A stretch of 64,000 nt of DNA from Lysobacter sp. GX 14042 (GCF_021390425.1 NZ_JAJUWY010000002.1:550129-614128), one strand, 5' to 3'. Shown: positions 35,601 through 46,143, counted from the first letter of the stretch. Notes: generated by a model not told the origin, from the letters alone. Numbers and translations are program-made.

Positions 35601-38600
35601 GCCTCGAGCTGGGCCAGGTTCACCGCATCGGTGTCCTCGGTACCCGCCGCGACGTTGGCGATCTGCCGCTCCATGCCGGCGTCGCCCACCGACACGGTGT
35701 TGGCGCGGTTGGCGTAGGAGTCGGCACCCAGGGCCACGCTGTTGGCGGCCGTCGCGAAGGAATTGGCACCCAGGGCGAGGCCGTACTCACCGCTTGCATA
35801 GCTGTTGTGGCCGATCGAGGTGGAGAAGACCCCGGTCGCCCAGGCGCCGTTGCCGAAGGCGGCACTGCCCTCGCCACTTGCCTGGGTGCTGATCAGCCCG
35901 AAGAAGGTGCTGCCGCCTACGGCGGTGCTCTCGGCACCGGTGGCCTGCGCGTACTCACCCACCGCGGTGCTGCCGCCGCCACTGGCCGTGGCTGCCGCGC
36001 CGACGGCGGTGTCGTAGTCGCCGGTCGCGACCGCGCCGTAGCCCAGGGCGGAGGACAGGAAGCCGCTCGACTCGGCGAAGCTGCCGAAGGACGAGGCACC
36101 GTCCGCACCGGCGTAGCTGCTGTAGCCCACCGCGGAAGCCTGGGTGCCGTCGGCGATGGCGGCCGTGCCGCTGGCCTGGCTGAAGGCGCCGTTGGCCTGG
36201 GCACCGGAGCCCAGGGCGACCGCACCCATCTCGTTGGCCTGGGTCGGTCCACCCTCTAGGATCACCTCGCCGGTGACCTCGTCGACGATGTTGAGCTCGC
36301 CACCAACCGCGACGCTCGAGTCACCCGCGGCGATAGCATTGCTGCCACTTGCGACCGAGTTGTTCCCGGTCGCCGTGGCGCCGTAGCCGGAAGCGAGCGC
36401 GTACTCGCCATCGGCGAAGGCAAACGCGCCAAAGGCAGCCGAGCCGACACCCCAGGCGGTGCTCCCGGCACCGATTGCGGTCGCCATGTCCGCGCCGGCC
36501 ATGGCATCCGAGCCGGCGGCCGTGGCGTCCTCGCCATCAACAAAAGCCTCGCCCTCGCCGCTCGCCTTGAAGTAGCGGTCGGTGTTCCCGGCGACATCGG
36601 CGACAGCGTTGAGCTGGTCCAGGTTCACCGCATCGGTGCCCTCGGTACCGGCCGCAACGTTGGTGACCTGGCGCTCGCCACCGGCCTCACCCATCGACAC
36701 GCTGTTTGCGCGGTCGGCAACCGAGCCCGCGCCCAGCGCCACGCTGTTGGCGGCTGCCGCGTAGGCGCCGAAGCCGATGGCCGTGGAGTCCACCTGGGCG
36801 GCCCAGGTGCCAGCACCCAGGGTGGTGGAGCCGGCCGCGTCGGCACTGCTCATCCAGCCGACCGCGGTGCTCTCGTCACCGGACGCCCAGGCGCCGGCGC
36901 CAAATGCAGATGCTCCGTCACCGGTTGCCTCGGTGGAGATGAGGCCGTAGGCCGTGCCGCCGACCGCGACGCTCTCGGCGCCGCTGGCTTCGCTGTATTC
37001 GCCGACCGCGACACTGCCGGCACCACTTGCCAGGGCGGCAACGCCCACTGCGGTGGCGTAATCGCTGGCGGCTTCGGCGCCGTAGCCCATGGCCGTGGAC
37101 TGGTAGCCGCCGGCCGAGCTGAAGCCGCCGTAGGCGGAAGAGTAATCACCCGACGCCGAGCTGCTGTAACCCGAGCCGATCGCCTGTGCACCGTCGGCAA
37201 CCGCGGCGGCACCCACCGCCGTGCTCAGGAACCCGTTCGCCTGGGCGCCCGCACCGAGTGCGCTGGCACCGAAATCGCCCGCCGAGGTCGTCTGTTCGAA
37301 GACGACCTCGCCGGTGACCGGATCCTCGTAGTAGAGGGTTCCACCGATCGCCGTGCTGGAATCGCCGATGGCGACCGCGTTGAAGCCGGTAGCCGTTGCG
37401 AATACGCCGAAGGCCTGGGCGCCGCTGCCGAAGGCGGAGGCCCCCATGCCAAACGCACTGCTGGCCGAACCGACCGCCGTGGCGTAGTCGGCGCCGGCCG
37501 TGGCGTTGGAACCGGAGGCGGTCGCCTCCTCGCCATCAACCCAGGCTTCGCCCTCACCCGAGGCCTTGAAGTAGCGGTCGGTGTTCCCGGCCACGTCGGC
37601 GACTGCGTTGAGCTGGTCCAGGTTCACCGCATCGGTGCCCTCGGTGCCCGCTGCGACATCGGTGATCTGCCGGTCGCCGACGGCAACCGTGTTGGCGCGG
37701 TCGGCCGTGGAACCCTGGCCGAGAGCGACGCTGCCTTCGGCCGAGGCCGTGGCATCCGCGCCCAGCGCCAGTGCGTTGTCGCCGGAAGCGGTCGACCAGC
37801 TGCCGACCGCGGTGCTGTTGTAACCCGGCACCCAGGCTGCGGCACCTATCGCGGTGGCGTAATCGCCGGCCGCTTCCGTTGGCAGCAGGCCGAAGAAGCT
37901 GGCACCACCCACCGCCACGCTGTTGTAGCCGGTGGCCAGCGAGCCCTCGCCTACCGCCACGCTCGACTCGCCGCTGGCGGTCGAGGAAAATCCGACCGCG
38001 GTGCTGCCGTCCATCGAGGCCACCGCCCCGTACCCCAACGCGCTGGCGCCAAATCCGGCCGCCTCGCTGAACCCGCCAAAAGCCGAGCCCGCATCGCCAG
38101 CGGCACTGCTGCTGTATCCGACCGCCGAACCCTGCAGGCCATCGGCAACCGCCGCCGTGCCATTGGCCAGGCTGAAGGCGCCATTGGCCTGGGCACCCGA
38201 GCCGAGTGCCACCGCGCCCATCCCGTCGGCCATGGTCGGGCCGCCGTCGAGAATCACCTCGCCGGTGACCTCATCGACGATGTAGAGCTCGCCGCCGACC
38301 GCGACGCTGGAGTCGCCGGTGGCGGAGGCATTGCTGCCGCTGGCCAGCGAGTTGTCGCCCTCGGCCGTGGCACCGTAACCGTTCGCGGTGGCGAATTCGC
38401 CATCGGCGAAGGCGCCGCTGCCGAAGGCCGAGGCGCCCAGGCCGAGGGCATTGCTGCCGGAACCCACCGCCGTGGCGTAGTCAGCACCCGCATAGGCATC
38501 CGAACCAGCAGCGGTCGCATCCTCGCCGGCGACGAAGGCTTCGCCTTCGCCGGTGGCCTTGAAGTAGCCGGTGTGCTCGGTCGCCTCCTCCAGCTGCGCG

Positions 38601-40573
38601 AGGTTCACCGCATCGGTGTCCTCGGTGCCGGCGGCGACGTTGGTCACCTGGCGTTCGTTGCCGGCATCGCCCACCGAAACCGTGTTCGCGCGGTCCGTGT
38701 AGGAATCGGCGCCCAGCGCCACGCTGTTCTCCGCATCCGCGTAGGCCAGGAACCCGACCGCCGTCGAATCGACGGCGGCGGCGTAGCTGCCACTGCCCAG
38801 GGCGCTCGCACCGTCGGCCGCGGCGGCGGCGAGCGTGCCCAGCGCGGTGGACTGCAGGCCGGTTGCTTCGGCAAGGGTACCGGTGGCCGTGGCGCCGAGG
38901 CCCGAGGCGACCGCTCCGTTGCCCAGGGCGGTGGAAGCCACGCCGGAGGCCTCGGTCGTCTGCAGGATCAACCCGGGCCAGCCGATGATGAGGTCGCCGT
39001 AATCGGCGATGCCGCCCACCGCGAGACCGTAATCGCCACTTGCATCACTGCCATAACCCACCGCCGTGCCGTACGCACCGGTGACGTTGCTGAAGGCGCC
39101 GACCGCGGTGGCGTAGTCGCTGTCGACCTGGCTGCTGTAGCCGACTGCCGTCGACTGCAGCCCGTTGGCGACCGCGCCCGCGCCGTTCGCGGTGGAGAAG
39201 GCGCCCATCGCCAGTGCGCCGGCGCCAAACGCGGAGGCACCCACCTCGCCGGCGGTCGTTGTCTGGTCAAGCAGGACCTCGCCTGTCACCGGGTCCTCGT
39301 AGTACAGCCAGCCGCCGACGGCGGTGCTGGAGTCCCCAACCGCAGCCGATCCGTAGCCGGAGGCATTGGCATAGATGCCGAAGGCCATCGCGCCGCTTCC
39401 GAACGCGGACGAACCGAAACCGTACGCACCCGCGGTAGACCCGAAGGCACTGCCGTAATCGGTGGCAGACGCATTCGCCCCGGAGGCCACCGCCTCCTCG
39501 CCCTCTATGGTGGCTTCCCCCTCGCCACTGGCCTTGAAGTAGCGGTCGGTGTTCTCCGCCACCTCGGCGACCTCGTTGAGCTGGCCAAGGTTCACCGCAT
39601 CGGTGTCCTCGGTGCCGTCGGCCACGTCGGTGACCTGGCGCCCGCCCACGGCCACGCTGTTGTCGCGGGTCGCGGTCGTGTTGTTGCCCAGCGCGACGCT
39701 GTTGGCGCCGCTGGCCGTCGAGCCACTGCCCAGCGCAAGGCTCTCGCTACCGCTGGCCACGGCATCGCCACCCAGCGCAGTGCTGCTGAAACCGCTGGCA
39801 TCGGAAAAGTTGCCGACGGCGGTGGAGTTGAAGCCACTGGCGTCGGAGAAGCCGCCGACTGCCGTCGCATACCCGCCATCGGCGGAGGCGGACTTGCCCA
39901 CCGCCGCGGAGGAGTAACCGGCGGCGCTGCTGTCGGCGCCCATCGCCACGCTTCCGGCGCCAGCGGCGTTGGCGCCGGAACCGGCCGCGACCGCATTGCT
40001 GCCGCTGGCGCTGGCTTCGCCCTCGCCATTGGCCTGGAAATACTGCGCGGTCTCCTCGGCGACCTCGGCGACTTCCTCGAGCTGGGCGAGGTTCACCGCG
40101 TCAGTGGCTTCGGTACCCGCGGCGACGTTGGTGATCTGGCGCTCATCGCCCTCGGCTCCCACCGATACGGTGTTGGCGCGCTCGGCGATCGAGCCGGATC
40201 CCAGCGCCACCGAATCCCGGCCAAGGGCATAGGCCCCATCGCCTGCGGCGACGCTCCCGATGCCCACCGACTGGGCACCGTTGCCCAAGGCAGAGGAGCG
40301 GGCGCCCCGTGCGTGGGCGTTGTTGCCGACTGCGGTGGAGAGGGCGGCGGATGCACGGCTGTACGGGCCGACCGCAGTGGCACTTGACCCGGACGCCTCG
40401 GCACCTTCGCCGCACGCCAAGCCTCCGCTGCTCGTGATTTCGCATTCATCAGCCGCAAGTGCCGGCACGCTGAGCATGCTCAGGGCGGCGGCGAGGGCGA
40501 GATAGAGAGGCGCGCGGTGCGGCACGGATTTCGTGGCGGCAGGGCGGCGGGACTTCGACTTCGAGACGGACAT
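32690..40573 (-). CDS. Giant trimeric autotransporter adhesin (YadA-like) with collagen-like segment
   Basis: The 2627-residue protein has an extended signal peptide ([17 protein letters not shown]... ending [11 protein letters not shown]). The passenger is dominated by YadA-head repeats of the type S-x-A-x-G-x-x-A-x-A. These are broken into at least seven modules by near-identical necks (GTE-x-TDAVNL-x-QL) followed by [14 protein letters not shown] linkers, plus two diverged necks near the end. About 370 residues before the C-terminus lies a run of roughly a dozen G-x-y triplets ([17 protein letters not shown]). A short coiled-coil stalk with two [18 protein letters not shown] repeats and the YadA anchor (ending GVGFGW) follow. 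It should form a trimer on the outer surface and mediate adhesion or biofilm. ATG 40573 is chosen because the signal peptide starts there. Confidence 0.93.
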   Translation of the reverse strand: MSVSKSKSRRPAATKSVPHRAPLYLALAAALSMLSVPALAADECEITSSGGLACGEGAEASGSSATAVGPYSRASAALSTAVGNNAHARGARSSALGNGAQSVGIGSVAAGDGAYALGRDSVALGSGSIAERANTVSVGAEGDERQITNVAAGTEATDAVNLAQLEEVAEVAEETAQYFQANGEGEASASGSNAVAAGSGANAAGAGSVAMGADSSAAGYSSAAVGKSASADGGYATAVGGFSDASGFNSTAVGNFSDASGFSSTALGGDAVASGSESLALGSGSTASGANSVALGNNTTATRDNSVAVGGRQVTDVADGTEDTDAVNLGQLNEVAEVAENTDRYFKASGEGEATIEGEEAVASGANASATDYGSAFGSTAGAYGFGSSAFGSGAMAFGIYANASGYGSAAVGDSSTAVGGWLYYEDPVTGEVLLDQTTTAGEVGASAFGAGALAMGAFSTANGAGAVANGLQSTAVGYSSQVDSDYATAVGAFSNVTGAYGTAVGYGSDASGDYGLAVGGIADYGDLIIGWPGLILQTTEASGVASTALGNGAVASGLGATATGTLAEATGLQSTALGTLAAAAADGASALGSGSYAAAVDSTAVGFLAYADAENSVALGADSYTDRANTVSVGDAGNERQVTNVAAGTEDTDAVNLAQLEEATEHTGYFKATGEGEAFVAGEDATAAGSDAYAGADYATAVGSGSNALGLGASAFGSGAFADGEFATANGYGATAEGDNSLASGSNASATGDSSVAVGGELYIVDEVTGEVILDGGPTMADGMGAVALGSGAQANGAFSLANGTAAVADGLQGSAVGYSSSAAGDAGSAFGGFSEAAGFGASALGYGAVASMDGSTAVGFSSTASGESSVAVGEGSLATGYNSVAVGGASFFGLLPTEAAGDYATAIGAAAWVPGYNSTAVGSWSTASGDNALALGADATASAEGSVALGQGSTADRANTVAVGDRQITDVAAGTEGTDAVNLDQLNAVADVAGNTDRYFKASGEGEAWVDGEEATASGSNATAGADYATAVGSASSAFGMGASAFGSGAQAFGVFATATGFNAVAIGDSSTAIGGTLYYEDPVTGEVVFEQTTSAGDFGASALGAGAQANGFLSTAVGAAAVADGAQAIGSGYSSSASGDYSSAYGGFSSAGGYQSTAMGYGAEAASDYATAVGVAALASGAGSVAVGEYSEASGAESVAVGGTAYGLISTEATGDGASAFGAGAWASGDESTAVGWMSSADAAGSTTLGAGTWAAQVDSTAIGFGAYAAAANSVALGAGSVADRANSVSMGEAGGERQVTNVAAGTEGTDAVNLDQLNAVADVAGNTDRYFKASGEGEAFVDGEDATAAGSDAMAGADMATAIGAGSTAWGVGSAAFGAFAFADGEYALASGYGATATGNNSVASGSNAIAAGDSSVAVGGELNIVDEVTGEVILEGGPTQANEMGAVALGSGAQANGAFSQASGTAAIADGTQASAVGYSSYAGADGASSFGSFAESSGFLSSALGYGAVATGDYDTAVGAAATASGGGSTAVGEYAQATGAESTAVGGSTFFGLISTQASGEGSAAFGNGAWATGVFSTSIGHNSYASGEYGLALGANSFATAANSVALGADSYANRANTVSVGDAGMERQIANVAAGTEDTDAVNLAQLEAVAEVAGETNRYFKATGEGEAFVDGEEALASGSDAYAGADYATAVGSASNALGVGASAFGSGAMALGEYATANGFNASAVGANSVASGSGATAAGDSSVAVGGDLYLVDENGEVILEGGPTQANEMGAVALGAGAQGNGAFSLANGTAAIADGTQASAVGYSSYAGEDGASSFGSFSESTGFLSSAIGYGALASSDYATAVGAAATASGANSTSLGSYSTASGTDSTAVGADAIASGTNSVAVGGALFGYLPAEASGAYSTAVGGGAWSPGTYSTALGNASMAIADNSVALGADSLADRANTVSVGDVGNERQITNVAAGTEANDAVNLAQLQAVADTAGETGRHFKATGEGDAAVIGEESLAAGADSLAEGDYATAVGSASTASGEGASAFGSGAVAMGAQATATGANSIATSEYATATGAESEATGLYATATGAAAIASGEGAVATGTLSEASGSEATASGFYATASGELATAVGAESSASGVAGAALGYAADASGMFSTALGSMSTANGRNSTAVGNSARGAGVDSTAVGADSLAVGAGSTALGQGAVAVARNSVAIGQDAIADREATVSVGADGEERQIVNVAAGTMATDAANMGQLGAMASALGGGAGFTGGAFTPPSYMIQGSSYGNVGAAFAAVDARLSELQVSIDGIDFVTGPQGPQGPQGPAGPAGPQGPGGESGPKGDPGAQGAPGQALVRGSGEGLSTGNNAYAYEDGDIAIGNNSKVDAANSTALGSNSHVSAEASNAVAIGADTSVEATGGTAVGQGAVVTAEGAVALGQDSVADEANTVSVGSADNQRRVTNVAAGTAATDAANVGQVQSGDAATLASAQAYSDAGATQTLSSANAYTDTTATQTLTSANAYTDQRFTVLNDDFNQLRAQVDHRFYEVDKRFDQMGAMSAAMLNMATSAAGVRTQNRIGVGVGYQGGESALSVGYQRAISDRATMTIGGAFSGDDTSVGAGVGFGW

Positions 40574-40704
40574 GCGCAGGTCTCCCCTGTGGCTTCCAGT
40601 AAGGCGCGGCGGGCCGCGATCCGGGACGTCGTGCAGGCGCGGTTCAGCCACGACTGCATGGGGAAAGCGATAGCACAGAACCTGACCAGAAGCGCAACCC
40701 GTCA

Positions 40705-40719
40705 TGACGCGCTGCGTCA
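40705..40719. promoter_or_regulatory. 15-bp palindrome TGACG-N5-CGTCA, copy 1 (adhesin upstream)
   Basis: TGACGCGCTGCGTCA has perfect 6-bp arms (TGACGC/GCGTCA). Its centre is about 139 bp upstream of the adhesin ATG. Two other copies of the TGACG-N5-CGTCA form exist in the window, at 40797 and 51254. The cognate regulator is unknown. Confidence 0.6.
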
Positions 40720-40777
40720 AAATACGCCCAATTGATCAACTTAAACGCTTGATAAGCAAAGAAAGGTCCGGCAACAA

Positions 40778-40793
40778 GGTGACACCCATCACC
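40778..40793. promoter_or_regulatory. Clp/CRP-like binding site
   Basis: GGTGA-CACCCA-TCACC is a symmetric site with a perfect GTGA-N6-TCAC core. It matches the CRP/Clp consensus TGTGA-N6-TCACA at eight of ten positions. Clp of xanthomonads controls adhesins and extracellular enzymes, so a role at this promoter is plausible. Confidence 0.5.
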
Positions 40794-40796
40794 CTC

Positions 40797-40811
40797 TGAC
40801 GCGACGCGTCA
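40797..40811. promoter_or_regulatory. 15-bp palindrome TGACG-N5-CGTCA, copy 2 (adhesin upstream)
   Basis: TGACGCGACGCGTCA shares both 6-bp arms (TGACGC/GCGTCA) with copy 1, 92 bp away centre to centre. It lies 3 bp from the Clp-like site. Confidence 0.6.
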
Positions 40812-40905
40812 TTAAGCGCCACTCGCGTCCGATTTGCGCACGATCCACCCTCCGGCCGCGGGCAAACCCGAGGTTTACGGACAGTTCACCGCGATCAAGA
40901 GGGCG

Positions 40906-42885
40906 TCAGGCGTCGAGCAGCGCCTTGATCGCCGCCAGTCCGGCGCTTGCGCGCTCCTTCTTGCGCTCGGCGTCAGCCGCCGGATCGGCGCCATCGCGCT
41001 GGACCTCGGCGGCCGGCAGCTCATCGAAGAACCGGCTGGGCTTGAGCCGCAGCACTTCACCCCATTTCTGCGCCCGCACCGAATGCGACAGCCACAGCCG
41101 CTCCTTGGCCCGGGTGATGCCCACGTAGAGCAGGCGTCGCTCCTCGTCCAGGCGGCCTTCCTCGATGCTGGCCTCGTGCGGCAGGGTGCCGTCCTCGACG
41201 CCGACGATGAAGACGTAGCGGAACTCCAGGCCCTTGGCCGCGTGCAGGCTCATCAGCCGGACCTGGTTGCCGGCATCGCCTTTGTCGGCATGCGACAGCA
41301 GCGCGAGCTGGGCGGCCAGTTCGCCTGGGCCTGATCCCTTGCCGCCATCGAACCAGCCGGCCAACTCTTCCAGGTTCTGCTTGCGGCGCTGGTAGCCGGC
41401 TTCGTCCCGGCACTGTGCGCGGATCGCCTGCAGCAGCCCCGAACGATGGGCAAGCTCACGCACTAGGTCGGCCGGCGCCAGCCGCTGCGCATCGGCGCGC
41501 AGCCCGCGCACGATCCCGGCAAAGCCGTCCAGTGCATTGGCGGCACGCGGAGGCAGCTGCTTGAGCGCGCCGACCGACTCGATCGCGCGCGACATCGGCA
41601 TGTGGGCGTTGCGCGCTAGTTCCGCCAGCCTGGCCAGGGTCGTCGCCCCCACTTCCCGCTTGGGGCTGGTGACCGCGCGCAGGAAGGCCGCATCGTCGTC
41701 CGGATTGGCGACCAGCCGCAGCCAGGACAGCGCATCCTTGACCTCGCCGCGCTCCAGGAACGCGGTGCCGCCGGTCAGGTGATAGGGCACACGCAACAGC
41801 TGCAGCGCCTTCTCCAGCGCGCGGGACTGGAAGTTGCCGCGGAACAGGATGCAGAAATCGCTCCACGGCGCCTGCCGCGAGTTGGCGATGAACTCGATCT
41901 CGGCGGCGACCTTCTCCGCCTCGTGGGCGGCGTCGCGGCACTCCCAGACCCGGATCCGCTCGCCATCGGGCTGCTCGCTCCACAGGGTCTTGGGATGCTC
42001 GTGCGGGTTGTTCGCGATCAGCGCGTTGGCCGCGCGCAGCACCCGGTTGGAGCACCGGTAGTTCTGCTCCAGCTTGACCACCCGCAGTGCCGGATAGTCC
42101 CGGCCGAGCTCGAGCAGGTTATCCGGGTTGGCGCCACGCCAGGCATAGATCGACTGGTCATCGTCACCCACGCAGGTGAACAGCCCGCGTGGCCCGGCGA
42201 TGGCCTTGAGCAGGCGGTATTGCGCATCGTTGGTGTCCTGGCACTCGTCGACCAGCAGGTAGCCGATGCGTTCGCGCCAGGCCAGCGCGCACTCGGAGTC
42301 GGATTCCAGCAACTGCACCGGCAGCCGGATCAGGTCGTCGAAATCGACCGCGTTGAAGCTGCCCAGGCGCGCCTGGTAGAGCCCGTACACGGTCGCCGCG
42401 TCGACCTCGCGCGGGCTGCGCGCCTCGGCCAGCGCCTGCTCCGGCGACAGGCCCGCGTTCTTGGCCCGCGAGATCAGGTTGCGCACGTCGTCCACGGCAT
42501 CGGGCTTGGCGCCACTGCCAACCAGGTCCTTGACCTGCGCCGCGGAGTCATCGGCGTCGAAGATCGAAAAGCCGCGCCGCAGCCCCAGCTTCGCATGCTC
42601 GATCTGCAGGAACTTCAACCCCAGCGCGTGGAAGGTGCAGATCGTCAGTCCCTCGGCCGCGTCGCCGCGGATGCGCTTGGCCACGCGCTCGCGCATCTCC
42701 TTGGCCGCCTTGTTGGTGAAGGTGATCGCCGCGATGCGCTTGGCCGGCATGCGGCCGGAGCCGATCAGGTGGGCGATCTTCTCCACGATCACGCGCGTCT
42801 TGCCACTGCCCGCGCCGGCGAGCACGAGCAGGGGACCGTCGGTGTGCGCGACCGCTTCGCGCTGCTGGGGATTGAGGCCGTGCAT
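40906..42885 (-). CDS. rep: ATP-dependent DNA helicase Rep
   Basis: The 659-residue UvrD/Rep-family superfamily 1 helicase begins MHGLNPQQREAVAHTDGPLL and has the Walker A AGAGSGKTRVIVEKI, VDECQDTN (motif II), GDDDQSIYAWRGANPDN (motif III), and LMSLHAAKGLEF with ITRAKERLWLSH (motifs V-VI). Length and start match Rep (673 aa in E. coli) better than UvrD. It unwinds 3'-to-5' and helps forks past obstacles. Its start codon overlaps that of the divergent Sel1 gene. Confidence 0.94.
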   Translation of the reverse strand: MHGLNPQQREAVAHTDGPLLVLAGAGSGKTRVIVEKIAHLIGSGRMPAKRIAAITFTNKAAKEMRERVAKRIRGDAAEGLTICTFHALGLKFLQIEHAKLGLRRGFSIFDADDSAAQVKDLVGSGAKPDAVDDVRNLISRAKNAGLSPEQALAEARSPREVDAATVYGLYQARLGSFNAVDFDDLIRLPVQLLESDSECALAWRERIGYLLVDECQDTNDAQYRLLKAIAGPRGLFTCVGDDDQSIYAWRGANPDNLLELGRDYPALRVVKLEQNYRCSNRVLRAANALIANNPHEHPKTLWSEQPDGERIRVWECRDAAHEAEKVAAEIEFIANSRQAPWSDFCILFRGNFQSRALEKALQLLRVPYHLTGGTAFLERGEVKDALSWLRLVANPDDDAAFLRAVTSPKREVGATTLARLAELARNAHMPMSRAIESVGALKQLPPRAANALDGFAGIVRGLRADAQRLAPADLVRELAHRSGLLQAIRAQCRDEAGYQRRKQNLEELAGWFDGGKGSGPGELAAQLALLSHADKGDAGNQVRLMSLHAAKGLEFRYVFIVGVEDGTLPHEASIEEGRLDEERRLLYVGITRAKERLWLSHSVRAQKWGEVLRLKPSRFFDELPAAEVQRDGADPAADAERKKERASAGLAAIKALLDA

Positions 42886-43483
42886 GGGGGTTACGCGCTA
42901 TCGCCTGCTGGGGGTGGAGGCCTACCGCGCCCGGGAATACGAACGCGCCTTCGAGTACTTCCGCAGGGCCGCCTATTATGCCGACAAGCCCTCCCAGGGC
43001 ATGGTCGCGGAAATGCTGTGGACCGGCCAGGGCGTGCCGCGGGACGGCGCCCTCGCCTACGCGTGGATGGACCTGGCAGCCGAGCGCGGCTACCGCGGCT
43101 TCCTGACCCTGCGCGAACGCTACTGGACCCGGCTCGACGAGCCGGCCCGGGCCCGCGCGCTGGAGGAAGGCGGGGCGGTCTATGCGCGGTATGGCGACGA
43201 GGCGGCGCGCCCCCGGATCGACCGTGAACTGCGCCATGCGCGGCGCCAGATCACCGGCAGCCGCACCGGCCATCCGGTCGGCCACCTGCGCATCGAGGTG
43301 CCGGGTCCGAACGGCACGTCCATCGGCATCGACGGGACCCGGTTCTACGACCCGGTGTACTGGGACCCGCAGCAGTACCAGGCCTGGCACGACCAGGTCT
43401 GGATGGAGCCGCGGACCGGGAACGTCGACGTGGGCGAGCTGGAGAGCCTGCGGACCCCGGATGAAGAGGACGACGCGCCGTAA
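42884..43483 (+). CDS. Sel1-like repeat protein
   Basis: The 199-residue protein contains one to two Sel1-type helical repeats (EYERAFEYFRRAAYYADKPSQGM, in parts, and MLWTGQGVPRDGALAYAWMDLAAERG). A C-terminal region follows with RIEVPGPNGTSIGIDGTRFYDP of unknown function. There is no clear signal peptide. The ATG at 42884 shares bases with the divergent rep ATG (GCATGG); a GTG at 42913 is a possible alternative start. Sel1 repeats serve protein-protein contacts; the partner is unknown. Confidence 0.78.
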   Translation: MGVTRYRLLGVEAYRAREYERAFEYFRRAAYYADKPSQGMVAEMLWTGQGVPRDGALAYAWMDLAAERGYRGFLTLRERYWTRLDEPARARALEEGGAVYARYGDEAARPRIDRELRHARRQITGSRTGHPVGHLRIEVPGPNGTSIGIDGTRFYDPVYWDPQQYQAWHDQVWMEPRTGNVDVGELESLRTPDEEDDAP

Positions 43484-43492
43484 ACTGGCGCG

Positions 43493-44116
43493 ATGGCCAA
43501 GCTCTACTTCTACTATTCGGCGATGAACGCGGGGAAGACCACCACCCTGCTGCAGTCGGCGCACAACTACCGCGAACGCGGCATGCGGGTGGCGATCCTG
43601 GCGCCGCGGCTGGACGACCGGGCCGGCAGCGGCACCGTCGCCTCGCGCATCGGCCTGAGTGCGGCGGCCAGTGGCTTCGGCCCGGATGACGACCTGCAGG
43701 CGCTGGTCGCCGCCGACATCGCCCGCGACGGCGCCCTGCACTGCGTGCTGGTGGACGAGGCGCAGTTCCTGTCGCGCGCGCAGGTCTGGCAGCTGAGCGA
43801 GGTGGTCGACGCGTACCGCATCCCGGTGCTGTGCTATGGCCTGCGCACCGACTTCCGCGGCGAGCTGTTCGAGGGCAGCCAGTACCTGCTGGCCTGGGCC
43901 GACGAGATCAGCGAGATCAAGACCATCTGCCACAGCGGCAGCAAGGCGACCATGACCGTGCGGGTCGACGGCCAGGGCCGCGCGGTGCGCGACGGGCCGC
44001 AGGTGGAGATCGGCGGCAACGAGCGCTACATGTCGGTATCGCGGGCGGAGTACAAGCGGGTGGTGCGCGGGGAAGGGGTGATCGAGCCGTTGCAGCCGTC
44101 GCTTCCGCTGGACTGA
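43493..44116 (+). CDS. tdk: Thymidine kinase
   Basis: The 207-residue protein of the type II Tdk family has the P-loop [15 protein letters not shown], the [17 protein letters not shown] catalytic region, the lasso region with [20 protein letters not shown], and [16 protein letters not shown]. It phosphorylates thymidine for salvage. In Tdk a zinc site is usual; here only CHSGSKATM supplies a cysteine, so the zinc site is probably lost or degenerate. Its stop is 5 bp from the convergent kinase gene stop. Confidence 0.94.
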   Translation: MAKLYFYYSAMNAGKTTTLLQSAHNYRERGMRVAILAPRLDDRAGSGTVASRIGLSAAASGFGPDDDLQALVAADIARDGALHCVLVDEAQFLSRAQVWQLSEVVDAYRIPVLCYGLRTDFRGELFEGSQYLLAWADEISEIKTICHSGSKATMTVRVDGQGRAVRDGPQVEIGGNERYMSVSRAEYKRVVRGEGVIEPLQPSLPLD

Positions 44117-44121
44117 CCGGC

Positions 44122-46110
44122 TCAGTCGGCGGTCGCGACCGGCTCCGGGGCCCGCACCTTTGCCGATGCCCGTTGCAGCATCGCAAGCTGCCGGTCGATG
44201 TCGGCCAGCATCGGATGGTCCGGGGCGCCGTCGGCGAGCAGTCGCTGGCGCGCGGCACGCAATTCGATTCCGGCCATGCCGCTCCGTCCGGCGTCGGCGT
44301 GCAGGCCGGCCAGCTCGACGAGGATCCCGACCTCGTCGGCGGCGGTCGGCCCCGGATGCGCGCGGCGCAGGACCAGCGCGCGCTCGAACATCATCCTGGC
44401 CTGTTGCAGCTCCCCCGCCTGCCGGTGGCAGCGGCCCAGCTGTGCGTGGTACGCCGCGGCGAGGATGGGCAGGTGGGCCTGCTTGCGGACCGCATCGGCA
44501 TGGCCACGGTGCATGAGCTCGATGCAGCGCGACGGCTCGCCGCGCAGCGACAGCAGCCTTCCCTGCTGGAGCCGGGACTGCAGGCGCAGGGCCGGCGGCA
44601 CGTCGTCGGCCGCCCGCAACAGGCGCTCCTGCCTGGCCAGCAGCACCGATGCCTCGTCCAGGTCGCCCAGGCCCAGCCGCACCCGCGCCACCATGGCCAG
44701 CACCTCCGCGCGTGACAGTGGCTGTCCCGCAAGCTCGCGGTCGGCGCGCTCCACCGTCCGGGTGAGCAGCTCGCGAAGGGAAACCGGCTGCCCCGCCGGC
44801 CCCTGGTCGGCGTGCTCGAACACCCCGACCATGAAGGCCTGCATCGCCTGGGCACGGCCCACCTCCGCGGCCGACTGCCGGGCCTGCCAGGCCACCAGGC
44901 CGAACGCGGCGAGCACCACCAGGGACGTCAGGGTGCCGGTGGCCAGCGGCCAGCGGTGGCGCAGCAGGAACTTGCCGAGGCGATAGCGCAGGTTCGGCGG
45001 CCGGGCGTGCACCGGGCGGCCGGTGGCATGGCGGCGCAGGTCCTGCGCCAGTGCCTCGACGGACGGGTAGCGCTGGTCCGGCGACTTGCCCAGCGCCTTG
45101 CAGACGATGTTGTCCAGGTCCCCCGAAAGGCGCCGGGCGTGCCGGCGCCGCGCCGCCTCGTCATCGCCGAACAGGTCGCGCCCGCGCCTGGAGGCGGTCG
45201 CGCTCGAGGGGCGCATCGGCTCCTGCAGCAGGATCGCCTCCTCCATCGCGGCATCGCTGTCGCGCACCGGGCGGTACGGCCGGGCCCCGACCAGCAACTC
45301 GTACAGGATCACCCCCAGCGAATACACGTCGGTCATGGTGCTGACCGGCTCGCCGCGGACCTGTTCGGGGGCGGCGTAGTGCAGGGTGAAGGCGCGGGTG
45401 CCGGTGCGGGTGCGCTCGAGCGCGGCCTCCAGGTCGAGCAGCTTGGCGATACCGAAGTCCAGCAGACGGACCTCGCCGGCGGGGGTCACCAGGATGTTGG
45501 ACGGCTTCAGGTCAAGGTGGACGATCAGGTTCGCGTGGGCGTGGCTGACCGCGGCACAGACCTGCAGGAACATCTCCAGCCGGTCGGCCACGCTCGGTCG
45601 GTGGCGCCGGCACCAGTCGGTCACCGGGATGCCGTCGACGCGCTCCAGGGCGAGGTAAGGCAGGCCGTTGGCGCTGATGCCCGCATCGAGCAGCCGGGCA
45701 ATGTGCGGGTGCTCGAGCCGGGCGAGGATCTCGCGTTCGCGGGTGAAGCGCGCCTGCAGGTCCTTGTCGGCCAGTCCGGGGCGCAGCAGCTTGAGCGCCA
45801 CGCGGCGCTGGTACAGCCCGTCGGCGCGCGCGGCCAGCCACACCTGGCCCATGCCGCCCTCCCCCAGCAGGTGCTCGAGGCGATAGGGCCCGACCGCGCT
45901 GCCCGGCAGCACCATCCCGGCGGGCGCCAGCACCGGTTCGGACAGGAAGTCGGCGGAAACGTCCTCCAGCTCGAGCATCCGCCGCAACTCCGCGGCCAGG
46001 CCGGCATCCACGCCGGCCAGGTCGTCCAGCCGTTGCGTGCGCGCGCCGGGCGGCAGCTCCAGCAGCAGGTCGAGCTCGGCGGAGATGCGCTGCCAGCGCT
46101 CAGGGTCCAT
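44122..46110 (-). CDS. Serine/threonine protein kinase, membrane-anchored, with C-terminal helical repeats
   Basis: The 662-residue protein has an N-terminal helical segment and a kinase domain at about residues 75-350: G-loop LGEGGMGQVWLA, Lys in VALKLLRPG, catalytic loop HLDLKPSNIL, DFGIAKLLD, and activation segment with LHYAAPEQVRGE. The catalytic loop has Leu where HRD kinases have Arg, making it non-RD. A single transmembrane helix (LTSLVVLAAFGLVAWQA) leads to a periplasmic TPR-like region. It is preceded by an ECF sigma gene (33-bp gap), the arrangement of sigma factors controlled by phosphorylation. Confidence 0.93.
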   Translation of the reverse strand: MDPERWQRISAELDLLLELPPGARTQRLDDLAGVDAGLAAELRRMLELEDVSADFLSEPVLAPAGMVLPGSAVGPYRLEHLLGEGGMGQVWLAARADGLYQRRVALKLLRPGLADKDLQARFTREREILARLEHPHIARLLDAGISANGLPYLALERVDGIPVTDWCRRHRPSVADRLEMFLQVCAAVSHAHANLIVHLDLKPSNILVTPAGEVRLLDFGIAKLLDLEAALERTRTGTRAFTLHYAAPEQVRGEPVSTMTDVYSLGVILYELLVGARPYRPVRDSDAAMEEAILLQEPMRPSSATASRRGRDLFGDDEAARRRHARRLSGDLDNIVCKALGKSPDQRYPSVEALAQDLRRHATGRPVHARPPNLRYRLGKFLLRHRWPLATGTLTSLVVLAAFGLVAWQARQSAAEVGRAQAMQAFMVGVFEHADQGPAGQPVSLRELLTRTVERADRELAGQPLSRAEVLAMVARVRLGLGDLDEASVLLARQERLLRAADDVPPALRLQSRLQQGRLLSLRGEPSRCIELMHRGHADAVRKQAHLPILAAAYHAQLGRCHRQAGELQQARMMFERALVLRRAHPGPTAADEVGILVELAGLHADAGRSGMAGIELRAARQRLLADGAPDHPMLADIDRQLAMLQRASAKVRAPEPVATAD

Positions 46111-46143
46111 GCCGGCACTCCTGGCGGGCGGCGCAGCCCATGG

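Larger units (their letters stand above)
40574..40905. promoter_or_regulatory. Adhesin promoter region (332 bp between rep and the adhesin)
   Basis: No gene is visible. The interval is AT-richer than its surroundings (for example TCAAAATACGCCCAATTGAT, 40717-40736) and carries two 15-bp palindromes and a Clp-like site, listed separately. The adhesin promoter must lie here because rep ends at 40906 on the same strand. I could not fix -35/-10 elements with confidence. Confidence 0.6.

Noticed and set aside
32375..36259. Very long open frame on the plus strand opposite the adhesin gene
   Set aside because: It is a by-product of the GC-rich, repeated adhesin codons; it has no start signal, no domain and repeats in step with the adhesin modules.
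32690..40573. Possible CRISPR or satellite array because of the many regular repeats
   Set aside because: The repeats are in frame, vary at synonymous positions and encode YadA-head motifs; there are no unique spacers.
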